From contig MEHQ01002736.1 in assembly GCA_008828725.1 (NCBI GenBank), positions 1-64,000 on the forward strand: a stretch of DNA of 64,000 nt, given 5' to 3'. A program made the translations under genes and the position numbers. The notes beneath the pieces were generated by a model. It was not told the DNA's origin, did not search any database, and worked only from the letters and a program-made list of their open reading frames with translations. Below, piece after piece: positions 45,121 through 58,000 of this stretch (positions are counted from its first letter, which is position 1; each line of letters opens with the position of its first letter). This DNA comes from Saccharina japonica (Eukaryota; Sar; Phaeophyceae; Laminariales; Laminariaceae).

Positions 45121-46470
45121 TAGGCGACACGAGGGTCGTAACCTATTAGCTTTTGACCATTGTCATGTGTACCCGCCTGTAGCTGGTATCTACGCCTAGA
45201 CCCGTATGTCGATGACTGACAATACACAGTCTGTGATTTGATAGGCCAACGGCAGGTCACGGTAAAGTGAACCTGACAAGAGTGTCTAAAGGGAAAAAAG
45301 AGAAGATGGTTGGCAGCTCCAGGCTGGTGTTGTAGATTGATTGGTTTTCTGCGCTTATGATGGTGAGCAAAGTGGGAATGAGCAATTAGGGGCGGTGCGC
45401 GTGTGCGCTTACAGCTCAAAAGAAGCCAAGAGGACGACCGCCTTATTTCAAGCCAGGACCCTTGTTTTACAGCAACAACTAATATCCTACAGGAGAACAT
45501 TAATAGAGATCGGGAACCGATCCAAGAATAATGTGTTGTTTGTTGTTCTAGGGAGAATTAGGCGTTTGGTTCATATTCATGGCTAAAGAGAACAGCAACG
45601 GGGCACTGTTTGGTTGATCGTGTGAGTTGGAATACCAAGTGGGTACAGCACGGAACAGTGCTGGCACTGGTAGAACACGCAAACAGACAGGGCTGCTGCT
45701 TTTGTAGCTGGCCAGCGGTTGCTGGGCTAGATATTTCGTGATTTCTCATGGAATTGCAGTTCCAAGTTCGGGAAGGAATGCGTGAGACGGGTCGAGTGGT
45801 GCAGGCAGCGTACGCGCAAACGTCAACATCACGCATCTCAAAGACCGGTATGTTCTCATGTAGTTTGGTAATCTCTGACACCCAAGGGCCGAGGGCGTAC
45901 GTACGTGTTTTAGGATGGCTTGAGCGACTTTCGAGGTGAGTTCGTTGTCATCCTTTTTCACTCTACGAGGGTTAGGTACCTTGTGTACAGCAGTACTGCA
46001 GTAGTAGTAGCGCTTGTGCGTACCAAGTACAATTACTACTGCTTTACTGGTATACGTACATATGAGGTGCCGCCGGGTAAAGAGAGCTCTGCGGGAAAAA
46101 TGAATACATAGAGGATTCTATTCGGGACAGTACTAGTGTAGCAGCTATTGCGATTACAAGCACAAGTCTGGGGGATGAGCTGCTGTTGATGCTAAAAACG
46201 ACAGGGTACGTTGATCACCGTTGCATTTTCGATATAGGTTACTTCAACAACTATATAGTATTCTATCGGTTTTGGGGGGGATACCGAATGAGTATATTTT
46301 TTCATGTTTACCAGTACGTGCGTACTACAACACGCGCCAATACGTGATACCAGGTGACACATACCATACATGATAGAGATTGTAAGCTGCTGTTTATCAT
46401 ATACTCCAAGATATCACTTATCAAGTAGCGACAATGATGATTACTGGTAATTATAATCTCTAATTTACCT
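45120..46470 (+). repeat. Dispersed repeat R4, copy 2, interrupted
   Basis: Collinear with 39,955-40,795, but split at about 45,495 and 46,205 by a ~700-bp segment that contains an R1 repeat copy. The first half ends at AATATCCTACAGG, and the second half resumes at GGTACGTTGATCACCGTTG. Confidence 0.75.
45568..45940 (+). repeat. Dispersed repeat R1, copy 2
   Basis: Matches 61,050-61,430 in the same orientation and 5,200-5,500 in the opposite orientation. Landmarks are GGAATACCAAGTGG, CACGCAAACAGACAGGGCTG and GATTTCTCATGGA equivalents, then AGACCGGTATGTT. It is nested in R4 copy 2. Confidence 0.7.
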
Positions 46471-47900
46471 TTCGTTGTCTCGGTGGTCATCTTATTTCTT
46501 TTCTGCCACTATACTGCTGTTTGCCGTAAATACGCTGTCCCAAATTCGCGGAGTCTTAAATCCCGGGGGCATATCTTTACTAAAATGAGACTTACCTAAG
46601 CAGTGAGATCATCTTCCAAGCAGATATCTTCACCGATATGATCGACTTTAAACATATCAACAAAGGATAGAAGAATATCTTGTAGTTCAGGTTATATAGG
46701 GGTGATTAGTCGTGTACTACTGTAGGGTTATGTTCGGTAAAACGCTTGGTACTTGGCAGCGGGGCGACATAGGAAGAATTAGGTATATCCCGCACTAGAA
46801 AATACCAAAGGAACGAGCATGGCAAAACAAAAACACCTGCTCACGGTCGACGTTTTCCACGTCACGGCTTCAACAACTGTGTGGGTTAACCCAGGACGCA
46901 GGGGGGTCCAGGAAGGGAGGCTGGCTGACATAACCGGCGTAATCCTGGCATGGTCTTCAGTGCCATGATACACCGAGCACACCGAAACGGTGGAAATACG
47001 TAATCGTAGTAACACCGATGAATACTCTAGAACCAACTCTATCCGATACAACGACACCAGTAACGAGAGATGGGACGAGGTATTCGCTAGTAGCCGGCGA
47101 CTGGCTTCCACCAAGGTATATCGTGGGTGGATGACTCAAGCGTCTTTTAGGTTTTTCGATTGTCTCTCTCGGTTAATATTTATGACCACGCGGGGCCAGA
47201 ACACGGCTGGTTATCTTGTACTGTGACCAAGAAGCCTCCAGGGGGGTGTACTTCATATTCCTGCATGACCGTAGTCGTATGGCTATAGACCTTCGCATCC
47301 CTACAACGCCGGGACGGAGCATGTCGGATTTTCACCGACCATACAGACATGCCTAGCACCGAGCGCGAAGCGCCGTGAGGTGTTCGACGAGTCGCATGAA
47401 GAAGGAACTACATCCTACTAAGAACCGCTTGTGAAGCGAACTTGCATATGGATGACAGCTTTTATTGAGTTCATTTAAGTTCCGGTGTGGTCCCTTCCTG
47501 AGACAGCAACGGGAGCACGATGCAACTACTTCGTGGGTGCATTGCCATAAACACTACGTGATATATACGATAATTCCCCTCTCGCGGAGTAGAGGTTCTC
47601 CACCACGCACAATTGATTTAACTCGGCCGGCAGCTGTGATCGATCGCCAAAACAAAACAAAACAACAGTACGTACCCTGGTGGTCTAGCTCATGTAGTGA
47701 TCGGCATGCTTTACAGTGTCGTTACCAACAGACGCCAACTCAACCTGTAAATAATGTCAGGGGGGGCGTGTAGTTCAATTTTATGCATGGCCGTAATCGT
47801 ATGACCATATACGGGGGGTGTTTAATTGTCGGTGCTCCACCCGTTTTATCGGCGAGCGCAAGCCATTCCGGAGGTGTATTACGGGGGACATGACCACAGG
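46470..47900. other. No gene recognised; short duplicated segment
   Basis: A segment of about 60 bp with GGGGGGTGTACTTCATATTC and then GACCGTAGTCGTATGGCTAT at 47,230-47,292 is repeated in diverged form at 47,757-47,815. Frames at 46,779-47,114 and 47,465-47,773 lack recognisable features. Confidence 0.4.
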
Positions 47901-47905
47901 CGCCT

Positions 47906-48718
47906 TTACGTGCCGCCGTCGTCTCTTGGCTCGCGTTGTCGTTTGCAATGCTGTGGCGTCACCTGCCCGAACTTTCCTTTAACGCACCGGGTGATAACAT
48001 ATGAAGTATCTTCTCGCGTTTTCGCTAGGATTACATGTTCGTCTGCGTTTAATCCAGAATTCCATATTGTATATGTACAGCAGTCTCTGCAGTAGGAGTA
48101 TAAGTAGCAGTCCAGTAGCAGCCCCACCAACACAACAGCAGGAGTGCACGCACTACCAGCACTTTGTTTGTATGTGAAGGCAGTTGTATTAGTAAACAAA
48201 ACATCAATAGGAAAACGGAGAACAGAAGTAAGCGCCTGCAGTTGCTCTAATTTGTGCACGTTGCTTTGTTGTGGTTTGCAACTCCATGAGAAGGAAGAGA
48301 AGGGAGGAGACCTATAAACGAGTACGTGTACAGTAGTGCCAGAAATACCACAGGTCGTTGAGATGCCGTAACAATCGATGTTATATCGTGGAATACGGTG
48401 TGAAGTCAGCGGGATAAATCGGGAACTCGGTGTGGCACACTGCTGTGAGATGGATCGGGATACAACGAGATACCTTGGGATACTGCGGTGATACGGCGAT
48501 ATACTGCTGCATGCAGTTGAATGATGCAAAACCGCAAGTGCGCGTAGTACAACCACGGCAGCCGTGACGCCTAACCTGACAAAACAACCGCTGCTGTGTA
48601 TTCGTACAACCATTGCGTTTTGTAGCATTAATGGGTACGACGTAATGTTCCATGTGTCGGAACAATTTGGTTTGTACAACGGCAGGAGGTCCCCAAGATG
48701 AGCCGTCGCTTTTAGCAC
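47906..48718 (-). CDS. Unassigned 270-aa open frame
   Basis: This is the longest uninterrupted frame in the window, starting at an ATG and ending at 47,906. The translation has Ser/Thr/Cys-rich segments and a mildly hydrophobic stretch near residues 195-215 (A-V-V-L-V-G-L-L-L-D-C). It shows no signal peptide, repeats or motif that I recognise. It lies just outside the left edge of duplication copy B and has no counterpart near copy A. A frame of this length can occur by chance in a window this size, so it may not be a gene. Confidence 0.2.
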   Translation of the reverse strand: MLKATAHLGDLLPLYKPNCSDTWNITSYPLMLQNAMVVRIHSSGCFVRLGVTAAVVVLRALAVLHHSTACSSISPYHRSIPRYLVVSRSISQQCATPSSRFIPLTSHRIPRYNIDCYGISTTCGISGTTVHVLVYRSPPFSSFSWSCKPQQSNVHKLEQLQALTSVLRFPIDVLFTNTTAFTYKQSAGSACTPAVVLVGLLLDCYLYSYCRDCCTYTIWNSGLNADEHVILAKTREDTSYVITRCVKGKFGQVTPQHCKRQREPRDDGGT

Positions 48719-51100
48719 TTAACGCGGAGAGGCAGACATAAAGAAAATATATATCAGCTGCTTCTGCTGGTGGCCGTACCGCTAAAGCCAACCTCCATTG
48801 CCGTAGGAATACATCGTGTGGGGTTGTTATGCCGATCATGGCGATGTTAATATCATTAGGTTAGTCAATGGTAGGTGGAGGGGCTCAATCGCTTACAGGT
48901 AAACGTTGTGTGGTGTTCACCTTCCGCCACAGCGGTTGGGCGTACCGACAACACCGTCGAACCAGCAGGGAGACCGTTCATAGCAGCATCCTCGCAGTGA
49001 TGTATCCCGAAACCGATTGTCGTCTATCAATAGTAGTAGCTGGAGGTATGCCGTCGCTTCTGCTTTGAATCGCGTACTCCCCCGCGGTCATCGACTGCAA
49101 AGCTCGCCTACTGCCATACCAAACGTCGGGGTCAAACTCGCAGTGCGAGAATCGTCACAAGAGTCCGAGTGAAGCATTTCCGATATATCAATCGTCTCCA
49201 AGAACCGAAATAAAGAGTTGTTGGTGGTTATGGATTTGGTGCCGGCAGAAAAACAAAGCGTAATCCCTTAGGAACCTGGAATCATGGCGCCTTTAGTCTC
49301 GATTTTAGATGGACCGGGGTGTTGGTACAATACCGTTTCTCAGTACTTACGGCTGTGGTAAGCAAGGGTCACTGACAACACTGCACGACTATTGACACCC
49401 GCTATTGATTCATCCTTCAACAATTGATGCAAAGTTGTATTCTGCGTACCAGCGTATCTGCGAATAATATTTTGACAAGTGTTGCTATCCAAGCATAATA
49501 TCCACATGGAATGACGACATCTTTGGAGTACGCCCATTTCTCCTCGCTCTCAGAAATGCGTCCATGAGTAGGCAGCAACGTTCCCCAACACTTTATACTG
49601 CTGTCGCAAGCAGAGGAGATCTCTGCCAACTGTCTTCAGGCATCGGCCGATCCGTATTCCATTTGACCATTCGTCTACTCATGCAGCAGTACCTCCGGCA
49701 TACCAGAAAGCCACCAAGGCATTCATACCTAGAGATTTCCTTCAAATGGAACCATCAAACCTAAAGAGCGCACCCACTAATCCTGTCCATCTCAAACGAA
49801 AACCTCGAGATGGTGATCGGGTCGTCGATACTCGACTTCCGTGGCAAGCACGGCGGAACCCCGACAACAGTCAACCGTCATTCGCCCCCTATTCCATTTC
49901 CATGATGAATCCATCCATGCTATGTTATCTCGTGCTTAACTGGCTGCGTGCTTGATGATTTCATACGTACTCGAACCGAATATTATTACAAACGCAGACC
50001 CAATGCTAATCACTTTGGAGTATACTCATTATTCTCGCTATGACAAGGTACAGCGGTGAGTGGGCATCAATATCCCTCGATGATTACGATGGAAAATAAT
50101 CTGCCAAAGGAAAACGTCAGCCCCGAAGCCCGACCGAACGGCTTTCGTATCGTGCTTCTCACCGAATATCGTAAACGACCTACTCAACATACACCCGCAG
50201 ACTCGCTGCGACAAAGGGCATCCTTGATCCACTTGCTTTTCATAGATGCGGGGGAGGCCCGCAAGTGTTACCAGCACCCAGCAATAGTGTCATCGAACCA
50301 GGGAAACACGGCCGTGGACAACCCGGGACATACCGCGAAACTCCAAGTTGACAAGGTCCAAGTGAAGGATGTTGGGCATCCCTTTTCTTACATCCCTGCG
50401 GGATCTTGTACACAGTGCACCTACATTGTACCAGGAACGGCAACACCACAGCATTATCAACACGCTGCATACGGTTACACCCACCCTCAGCTGGTCGGCT
50501 GAGATAGGAGACAAGAGAGGAACCGTACATGATTAATTTCTTGTGTTTTCCCCTTTCACTGTGAAGGCATGGAACGCCCAGCACGGATATACAACGAATG
50601 CAACATACACGTGTGGTCGTCATACACTAAAACCGACACTGCCGATGAAACGAAGTAAAGTCGGCCGTGGAACGTCACACCTTGCCCGAGCCATAGGAAG
50701 AAGCAACCCGAGCAAGACCGTGGCTGGGCAGCACCTGAACGCTGCAATGAGACAAGATGCCCCCAAGAGATTCCTGCTATATATTACATTTACCCCGTTC
50801 TCCATTAACCCCTTTGAAATGTCAGCCCACCACCATTGTATGCTGCAAGCGCAAGGCGCGAGTTTCCCAATTATTCGCATGTTTTACTGAGACCCGTGCT
50901 ACGGTAGGTGCAACGCCTGTGATTCCCTGAGGCTCGTCAATGAGAGAGCTCTAGACTCATAAGCGTGACCCAAACAGCAGCACGGGTTTGAAGTCGTATC
51001 AGTGCAGACCTTCGTCTGTGTTGTAGAGGCTAAGTGATCTATTGGGTGGAAGTTGCAAGCAAAACGCCCAGCGGCAGATAATTATGTGGCGGTGAAGAGC

Positions 51101-51118
51101 GGGGGGGGGGGGGGGGGG
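51101..51118 (+). other. Long poly-G run
   Basis: About 18-19 consecutive G bases lie roughly 790 bp downstream of the gene B stop, at the position matching the (GGGA)n tract of copy A. The length in the assembly may be unreliable. Confidence 0.7.
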
Positions 51119-51910
51119 AAACCGGGAGAGAGGGGGGTCAGAAACGACTCAGTCGTGTAAAACTGATTGTTCACGACATTATTGAAAACATGTCGACGGG
51201 GTACTCCTGCAAGTAGCGCGAGTGTAGTTTTCGCTACACGTATTCTACGATAGGGGTGTATATACATGTATGACACTTCGCACTGGCAGAGCTCTCTATT
51301 CCCACCATAATCTGACAGATCTCCAACCAAGATGAGCAATACGATGCTCCAGGTATCGAGCCTGCGAATGGTAACGGTTGGCTCCTCAAAACTGGAGTTC
51401 CATTGGACCGAATTATGTAACGGTAAACAAAATGCTACCTCGTACAGCAGCATGAGTCGCTAATCGGTGGGTTTGACCACGCCATCCGGCGCTAGACCAC
51501 ACGTTTGACTCGGTCACATATGCAAGCGTTAAAGCCGGGCGCTGTGGAACAACATGCAGAGGCAGACCTACGGTTGTAGATTAAGCTCATCAGTATTTTG
51601 CACCCATGCCAAATGTCTTCCTTGTCCGCTGATCTTAACGGCAAGTTTGTCCGCCATGGGCGAAGGGGGTACCCCCTGTTTTTACTACGACGTTTACGCC
51701 ACCGGGAGGCGTAGCTATGTACCTCACTCAACATTGGACGAAAAAAGATAACGTTGTGACGCAGTTGCTAGTCATCTCATGGCGGCGCACGTGACGACAA
51801 CAATTACCTCTACAAAATAAAAACTGCCCAAAAGTGTGGTGGTCACTCATCTGAGTAGCTCTCATTGGCTGATAGTACAGGCCTCAAAAGCGACTCCCCT
51901 TACCGCAGCA

Positions 51911-52010
51911 CTATTTGTACTCCATGACGAAGGAGTCGATTTCGAAGCGTGCGCCGACGACGCACAGCCGGATTGTAGCCGTGCCAGCAGGTAGGCCGCC
52001 ATTTCCGCCG
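51911..52010 (-). CDS. Gene B terminal exon with stop
   Basis: This is a 100-bp exon, phase 2 in, encoding G-G-L-P-A-G-T-A-T-I-R-L-C-V-V-G-A, then F-E-I-D-S-F-V-M-E-Y-K and TAG at 51,911-51,913. The acceptor is CGATCAG. Length and ending are identical to gene A. Confidence 0.92.
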
Positions 52011-55000
52011 CTGATCGTGATACGACAAGGATGTTATAAAACATGTTACTGCTTGAAAAGCATACGTTCCGTCAACGGACGCTGAAACAGAACATTCAAG
52101 TGACGATGTAGGCAGCTTCTCTGAGTAGGATAAAAACATATACGAAGTATATACAGTACTCCAGGGTTCTTCAAAGCACTTTTCCACAAACGCGCGATAC
52201 GGCGGGTTGTCGTCGAACAGGTGGTTCAGCGACATTACGCAATGACGAAGCTTAAACCAAAAACATTTTGCAGGTGGTCAACACGGACAAGGGCTGAGCA
52301 ACAGGTTTGATACTCACACTAGCACATCCTTGAACTTTGTCCACCCAGTAGGGGGCACTGACACAAGCCCACTGAGGTCCGTAATGTAGTCATCGCACGC
52401 GTCACCGCCGGCGACGATGCGGAACGAACCCGGCTCCTTCTTTGGGGCAGCCACCCGGAAGGTAAAGTTAAATGCAGGAACTGCGGCGGGCGGGGGGGGC
52501 GTATAGATTATGCGTTCGATTAATATTGGCGATATATCCCACAGGTGCGTTGTAAATGACCTTGGCTAGTATAGACCAATGTAAACAGTGTTGGGCGACG
52601 ATACTATGTAAGGGGGGAGGGAAGATGATGCTCCTACACCTATTCAACCACTTCCGCACCATCACGAACCAAGAGTCACCGGCGAAAGGGCATGATTGCC
52701 AAGATGTAGTTGATGAGCATGCGGCGAACATGCGGGAGCAGAAGAGGCTCGACACCGGTTTACTCCCCCCTGCTTGACCTATAGTCTTCTTCTAGCGGCC
52801 GAAAAGCGCATGGCAGATCTCGGTCCCCATCCTTATAGGCAAGAATTAATTTAAATCCTTACCCTTTCAGACGCGCGTTCATGATGATCTCTCGATCTTC
52901 ATCCGGCTAGCTTTCCCATACGACTGTGGTTCTGCTTAGGGGGGTAGACAGCAATGAATCAACGCCTACTGAACGTTGAACCCGGCAATCTCTCGTCCGG
53001 TCAGCGCGTGAGGAACTAAAATCCCCTAAACCATTACAATCAAATCTCTTCAGCTTGTGACAGTGAACGTCTCACCCTACTCATGGAGCTTCGGTCCACA
53101 GCTTGACCTATAGTCGTAATAAGTTTGGCCTATGCTTGTAACATAAGGCTCAAACGTCCTGGAAGCAACCAAAATAATAGACAATGGCGAAACAATACAT
53201 GACAACATTCCGGAACGTGCACCATGCGTCGAACGTACACAACTCGCAAACATATAAGTTGCGTCTCGTCGCTCACCGTCTGCCATAATGTCCACGGTAT
53301 AATGAAGGTACTCGCCGTCTGCGATCCATCCGACGAAGTAACCACTACCAATGGGCCCAATGTCAACGGCTTCGTTGGTCCTGAACACCTGCTCCGTAGT
53401 CGAACCGGAGGGAATTAACTCAGACGGCGTGGACGATGAAGGGAATCAGCTAGTGTAGAGTGTTCCCCAGAGGATAACAGCTAGATACTTAGTGATTGCA
53501 GTATAATGCTCTACATTGCGGAATATTGGTGACGGGGCGGGTCGACATCTTAACCCTAGTGACGAGCAATGGCATGTGGGGGTGATTCCTTATTCTCTGG
53601 CATTATCATATAATGAGCTCAACTGTCACCAGCAGCGATACTCCGGACACGATTATTCGCGCAACCAGGCCACGATTTCTACGCAGTACTAGTCAAACAC
53701 CTATACTGCTCCAGTAAGAACATGAACCTGACCGATACGTGCTAAAGTGAGGAACTCAACCTGTCTAGGGACAACTAGCAACAAAGGCCGGCGAACATCT
53801 GCAACCGAAAATGAAGAAACTTTGCATGCTCCCCTCATTCGCCAACGGCGATGTTCTTAACAAAAACACAGCGAGGCACGCTGCCGGTTTCGCCTTCTAT
53901 AGGAGCCAAACATATGGTTCATCGCGGAAAGCGCAACAGTGTGAGCTAGCCAATTTCCCCAACCGTTTTAACGCTGCAGTACAAGAAAACACATGCTATC
54001 ATTACTTCACGAAAACCGAGGCATGAGCCGGGGAGAGAAGGATCTATGAAGGATGGATACCCGTCACATGGCAGTTGTTTCGAAGTGCCACCGTCCGCAA
54101 GCTATATCAGGTGCTGATCTAGACGACAACATATGAGGCTACATAAAAGGCATGCAGACACAAACCGAGGAACACCATGGATGGAATTCACAATGTAATG
54201 AACAGCGTTTTATCTACTCTAAGTGCTGTCGCAGCCGATCGCTAGTAAGATCGTTTTGATTAATTTGTCGGCGCAAGCACAGGAACCTAACATCTGTGAC
54301 CCAAGCACGTTGCCTTGATCCCTACCACTAGAAAGCGCTAGCCTATACGCCCTGTGATGGACATGACATCGCCTCGCTGATATGATACATTGGGAACGTT
54401 TCTACAGTAATTTGACCAACGCGTGAAGTCGTGGGTTGATGCCACGAGCCCTCCAAAGCGAGAACTAATACAAAATAGTTGGAACAAGCCCTAAGCGCTG
54501 ATGATTTAGGTGGTCAACGGAGACCTGATTCAGGTTTTGATTGGATTAACTACAATTGCTCAATACTTGACACAGGAAAAACCGAAGTTCCTCATGTATC
54601 ACACGAAGTGTATACATATAGCATACCGATTTCTACAACCAAGTTGTATTTGGCATAGAAGTAGCGTTTGGCAAAAACACGTTCGGGTTTGACCACCTGG
54701 ACGTGAAAACAGTCGAATATGTGGTCGGAAAAAAATTATTTCGAGTATCCGGATACTGGGGTTTCCGCGAATTTGTTTCAGTCCGTTGGTTTCGACAAGC
54801 AGTATTCGGGCAGGCACAAAGCTTGATTCTCGCGCAGGTCGCACTAACAAACGTGCTGGTGACGATGGCCACATGATCCCCAAAGGTCGCCTAACGGTCA
54901 CGAGAACGTGAGTTTCGATCAAAGTGGGTAATATTATGGGAAGGTCTACTGTAGCAAACCCTATGTTAGCAGGAGATGTCAACCACAACCAATCACTGTC

Positions 55001-58000
55001 AACGGTATCGGATGTAGCCTGCTACGGCGGGCACCCGTGTGTTTAATCCTACTTGGGCGATGGGTATGTTGTATGATACCCATCCGGGTTTGGGAAGTCC
55101 CCGATAAGTTTGGGCCTACGGGTCCGGAACCACACCAGATACGCTCAGACTAGCCTAATGGGGTCAAGCGCCTGCCGACCCGTGTATGGGTGACAGTACC
55201 GCTCCGACTACCCACGAAGTTCCAGTCAACCCCACCGGGCGACAGACGCCACGTATGACCGCTGTGGTGTTGGTTTGTTTCGCCTCTACAGATATGCTGG
55301 TCTGCAGCATTCTGAGACATACTACTTGGGTAAAGTCGATGATGTTCTAATGTGGACTTTGTTTGCGCACTCGAGTACACTAAGTACGATTTGGCCTGTT
55401 ACTACTGTTCGTATACCGAAATGTGGAATATATGTAGAACCGGCGGTGGCCGTCGAAACACATCATTGTGAATACGCCGGCAGTGGACAGTGCATAAGGA
55501 TGTGTGACAAGCTTATCGAAGGCCTAGGATAGTATACAGATATATATATATTTTGTAAAGTCTTGAATAGTACGACAGCGTGCACCGAGAATTCAGGCGC
55601 ACAAAACGTACGTGAAGGGTTTGTAATATCGAAGCTCGTTATAGCGATTTGCAAGGACTTCGATATCACGTACTACATGGTATTACCTCAAGGAGTAGGC
55701 AACCAGTGTTCGAGTCCCCGTTTTGTTTGGTACTGGTGAACTTCACGGCACCTGCCGACAATGCCCAAGAACGTTCCGCAACGGGAACCGGTAAAAGTCG
55801 GCTGTTGCCATTATAATTGTATATATTCCATTTCTAGCGGCCCGGTGAGGTATGGGTAAAAATAAGCCGTGTTTGTGCGTCGACAACACGCCGTTACCGC
55901 GGATGGGAACACAACGTGAATTGGGTGTTTTTGCCCGCCTAAAGTCATGCTAGTACATGTTGTACAACATCTGACCGGCTGTAGAGCACGCGCCGTGATC
56001 GTTCTCCGAGACTTGCATGAGCGCTGTTTCTCACAGATTAGCCGATTGGCCGTGCGTGAGCTCGAGCTGTCAAAGCCAGGTAGATTCAGGTACCCCCATC
56101 ATCAGGACGGCTTGGGTGCTTACGTGTACACCCACCACGGAATGCGCGCGGTTTAAGGTAGGCTTCCGCAGCGGGTGACATATGTTAACAGTGCAATGTG
56201 GTTACAGTGGCACATATAGCGGGAGGCCAAGCGTTCATTGCCCATCGTATTCGCGGAAAGACGTTATGAAACTACTCCCTAGCGGATGTGGTAGCGTAAA
56301 CCCTAGTCTGCGTATTTAGTTGCGCGGTGGCGGATACGGTCGGGTAATGATAAGCGCCAGAATATTTGCAGTGGTCAGTCGAATGGGAGATCAGAGTCCT
56401 TGCTCTCGATGGCTCTGGATGCCGGGGAGAAGGGGCAACGGCTGGCGTTCGCAGGTATTCACCAACCTCCGGGACTATCTGCCGCCGGGTCGTCCGGAAA
56501 AACAAGCTGTACTTAATGCCCTTTTCCTAAGTGAGAGGGGCAGCGAGCCATAGCGTGGGCGGTACAGCGATGAACGTCCTTTATGCTGTACGTTGGGTGA
56601 ATGTGCGGCAGTGGCACACTCATATACGTAAGGACGAAAGCATCCGCAGCCGCGGCGGTAAACCTTTTTCGAAAAACGGAGTTGTAAGTAAATGTTACCT
56701 CTTCATCGCTTGTCTGGGAGACGTGTGCAAGTTCGTATGCATCGTTTCCGCGGGATAATCTAAGCCGGGACCTCAAGTGATCATCGTAGAAGGTCGGGGA
56801 ATGTAAGGACGACAAAAACCCGCTATGATAGTAGTCAGAATCGTCTAACGACCCATGTACGTCATTGAGATAAACGCAAACTGTGCGTGATTGTATGTTG
56901 CAGCGGTAATGGTATTCTGCAACAGAGCGGTACCATTGATCCCAAACTATGTACGAGCTTATGCGACGACGGGGCGTCACAGGAGAAGTACGTAACCTAA
57001 GGGCGTGGATTCAGCACCAATGTTGACGATTATTTGTTATGGCCTATTAGGCCGAACTCGCGTACCAGAAGAAAAACGTCGGTGCATTCAGCCCGTAACC
57101 CAGCCTCTCGATGGTGGGTATTAAAACACGCGCTTTGTTGTGGTTGCGGTATTCAGCGCATGGGTTTAACTATCAAGAGCCGGTATCTCCCTGCCCATAC
57201 GGTTACACTGCGGTTCGAATATACAAGTGCGTTGACTCCAGGACTCGACCATCTACGAGTCCGCGATCAATGTTTAGGATTCACCCATGCATCAACAATG
57301 CTAGATGTTCGGTCGCTCACATTGCCCTTGTTGGTAGGTGTGTCGTCGTAGTACGCCAACGATTGGCCGCCCTTGTCGAAAAGCTCTGCCTGAATCAGTC
57401 CAGGAATGGAGATGGGGGTACCGCTGTATGGGGTTGACTTGACCTCGCCAACGGACATAGTGAAAGAGTCGATGTTGAAGCTGGAAGTAATCACGCACAG
57501 CCAGATCACAGCAGGGCCGGCGGTGAGGCCACCGTCACCTTGTCCGGACCTGTGGACGTGACGTCAGTGACACCGACAACCACGACGTCAACCACACCGG
57601 CGGGGAATGAGTCTCAAATGAGCGTTGTTGAAACGTAGGCGTGGGCTAGGGGCGTCAGAGTCCGGAGAGCGTGTCTAGACAAGGTATAGTTTCTGTTTGT
57701 TTGCTTTTGTTAGTAACACGTATGTTACGTCAGCTTTGCACGGGATTCTCACTGGTAAGGAAGCGAGCGTGAAACTTACCGCCTGCAATGCGGTATCAAG
57801 GGCTCAATACCCGTAGGTCAAACTATGGGTCCTTTGTGTCACGTTTCGTTGCACTGCTCCCCTGTGTCTATCGCCCATTATGGAGGTACTAAGATCACTA
57901 GACACAGAAATGTTGCCCAAACCCAATGCCGCGTACACCTAATAGTGTGAAGCTGTTGCTTAATTGATTTCATTTCTCTGGACTTAGCGAGGTAGATGGT

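Noticed and set aside
57190..57230. GGTTCGAAT-like motif resembling a tRNA B box
   Set aside because: No matching A box, acceptor stem or anticodon arm could be folded around it.
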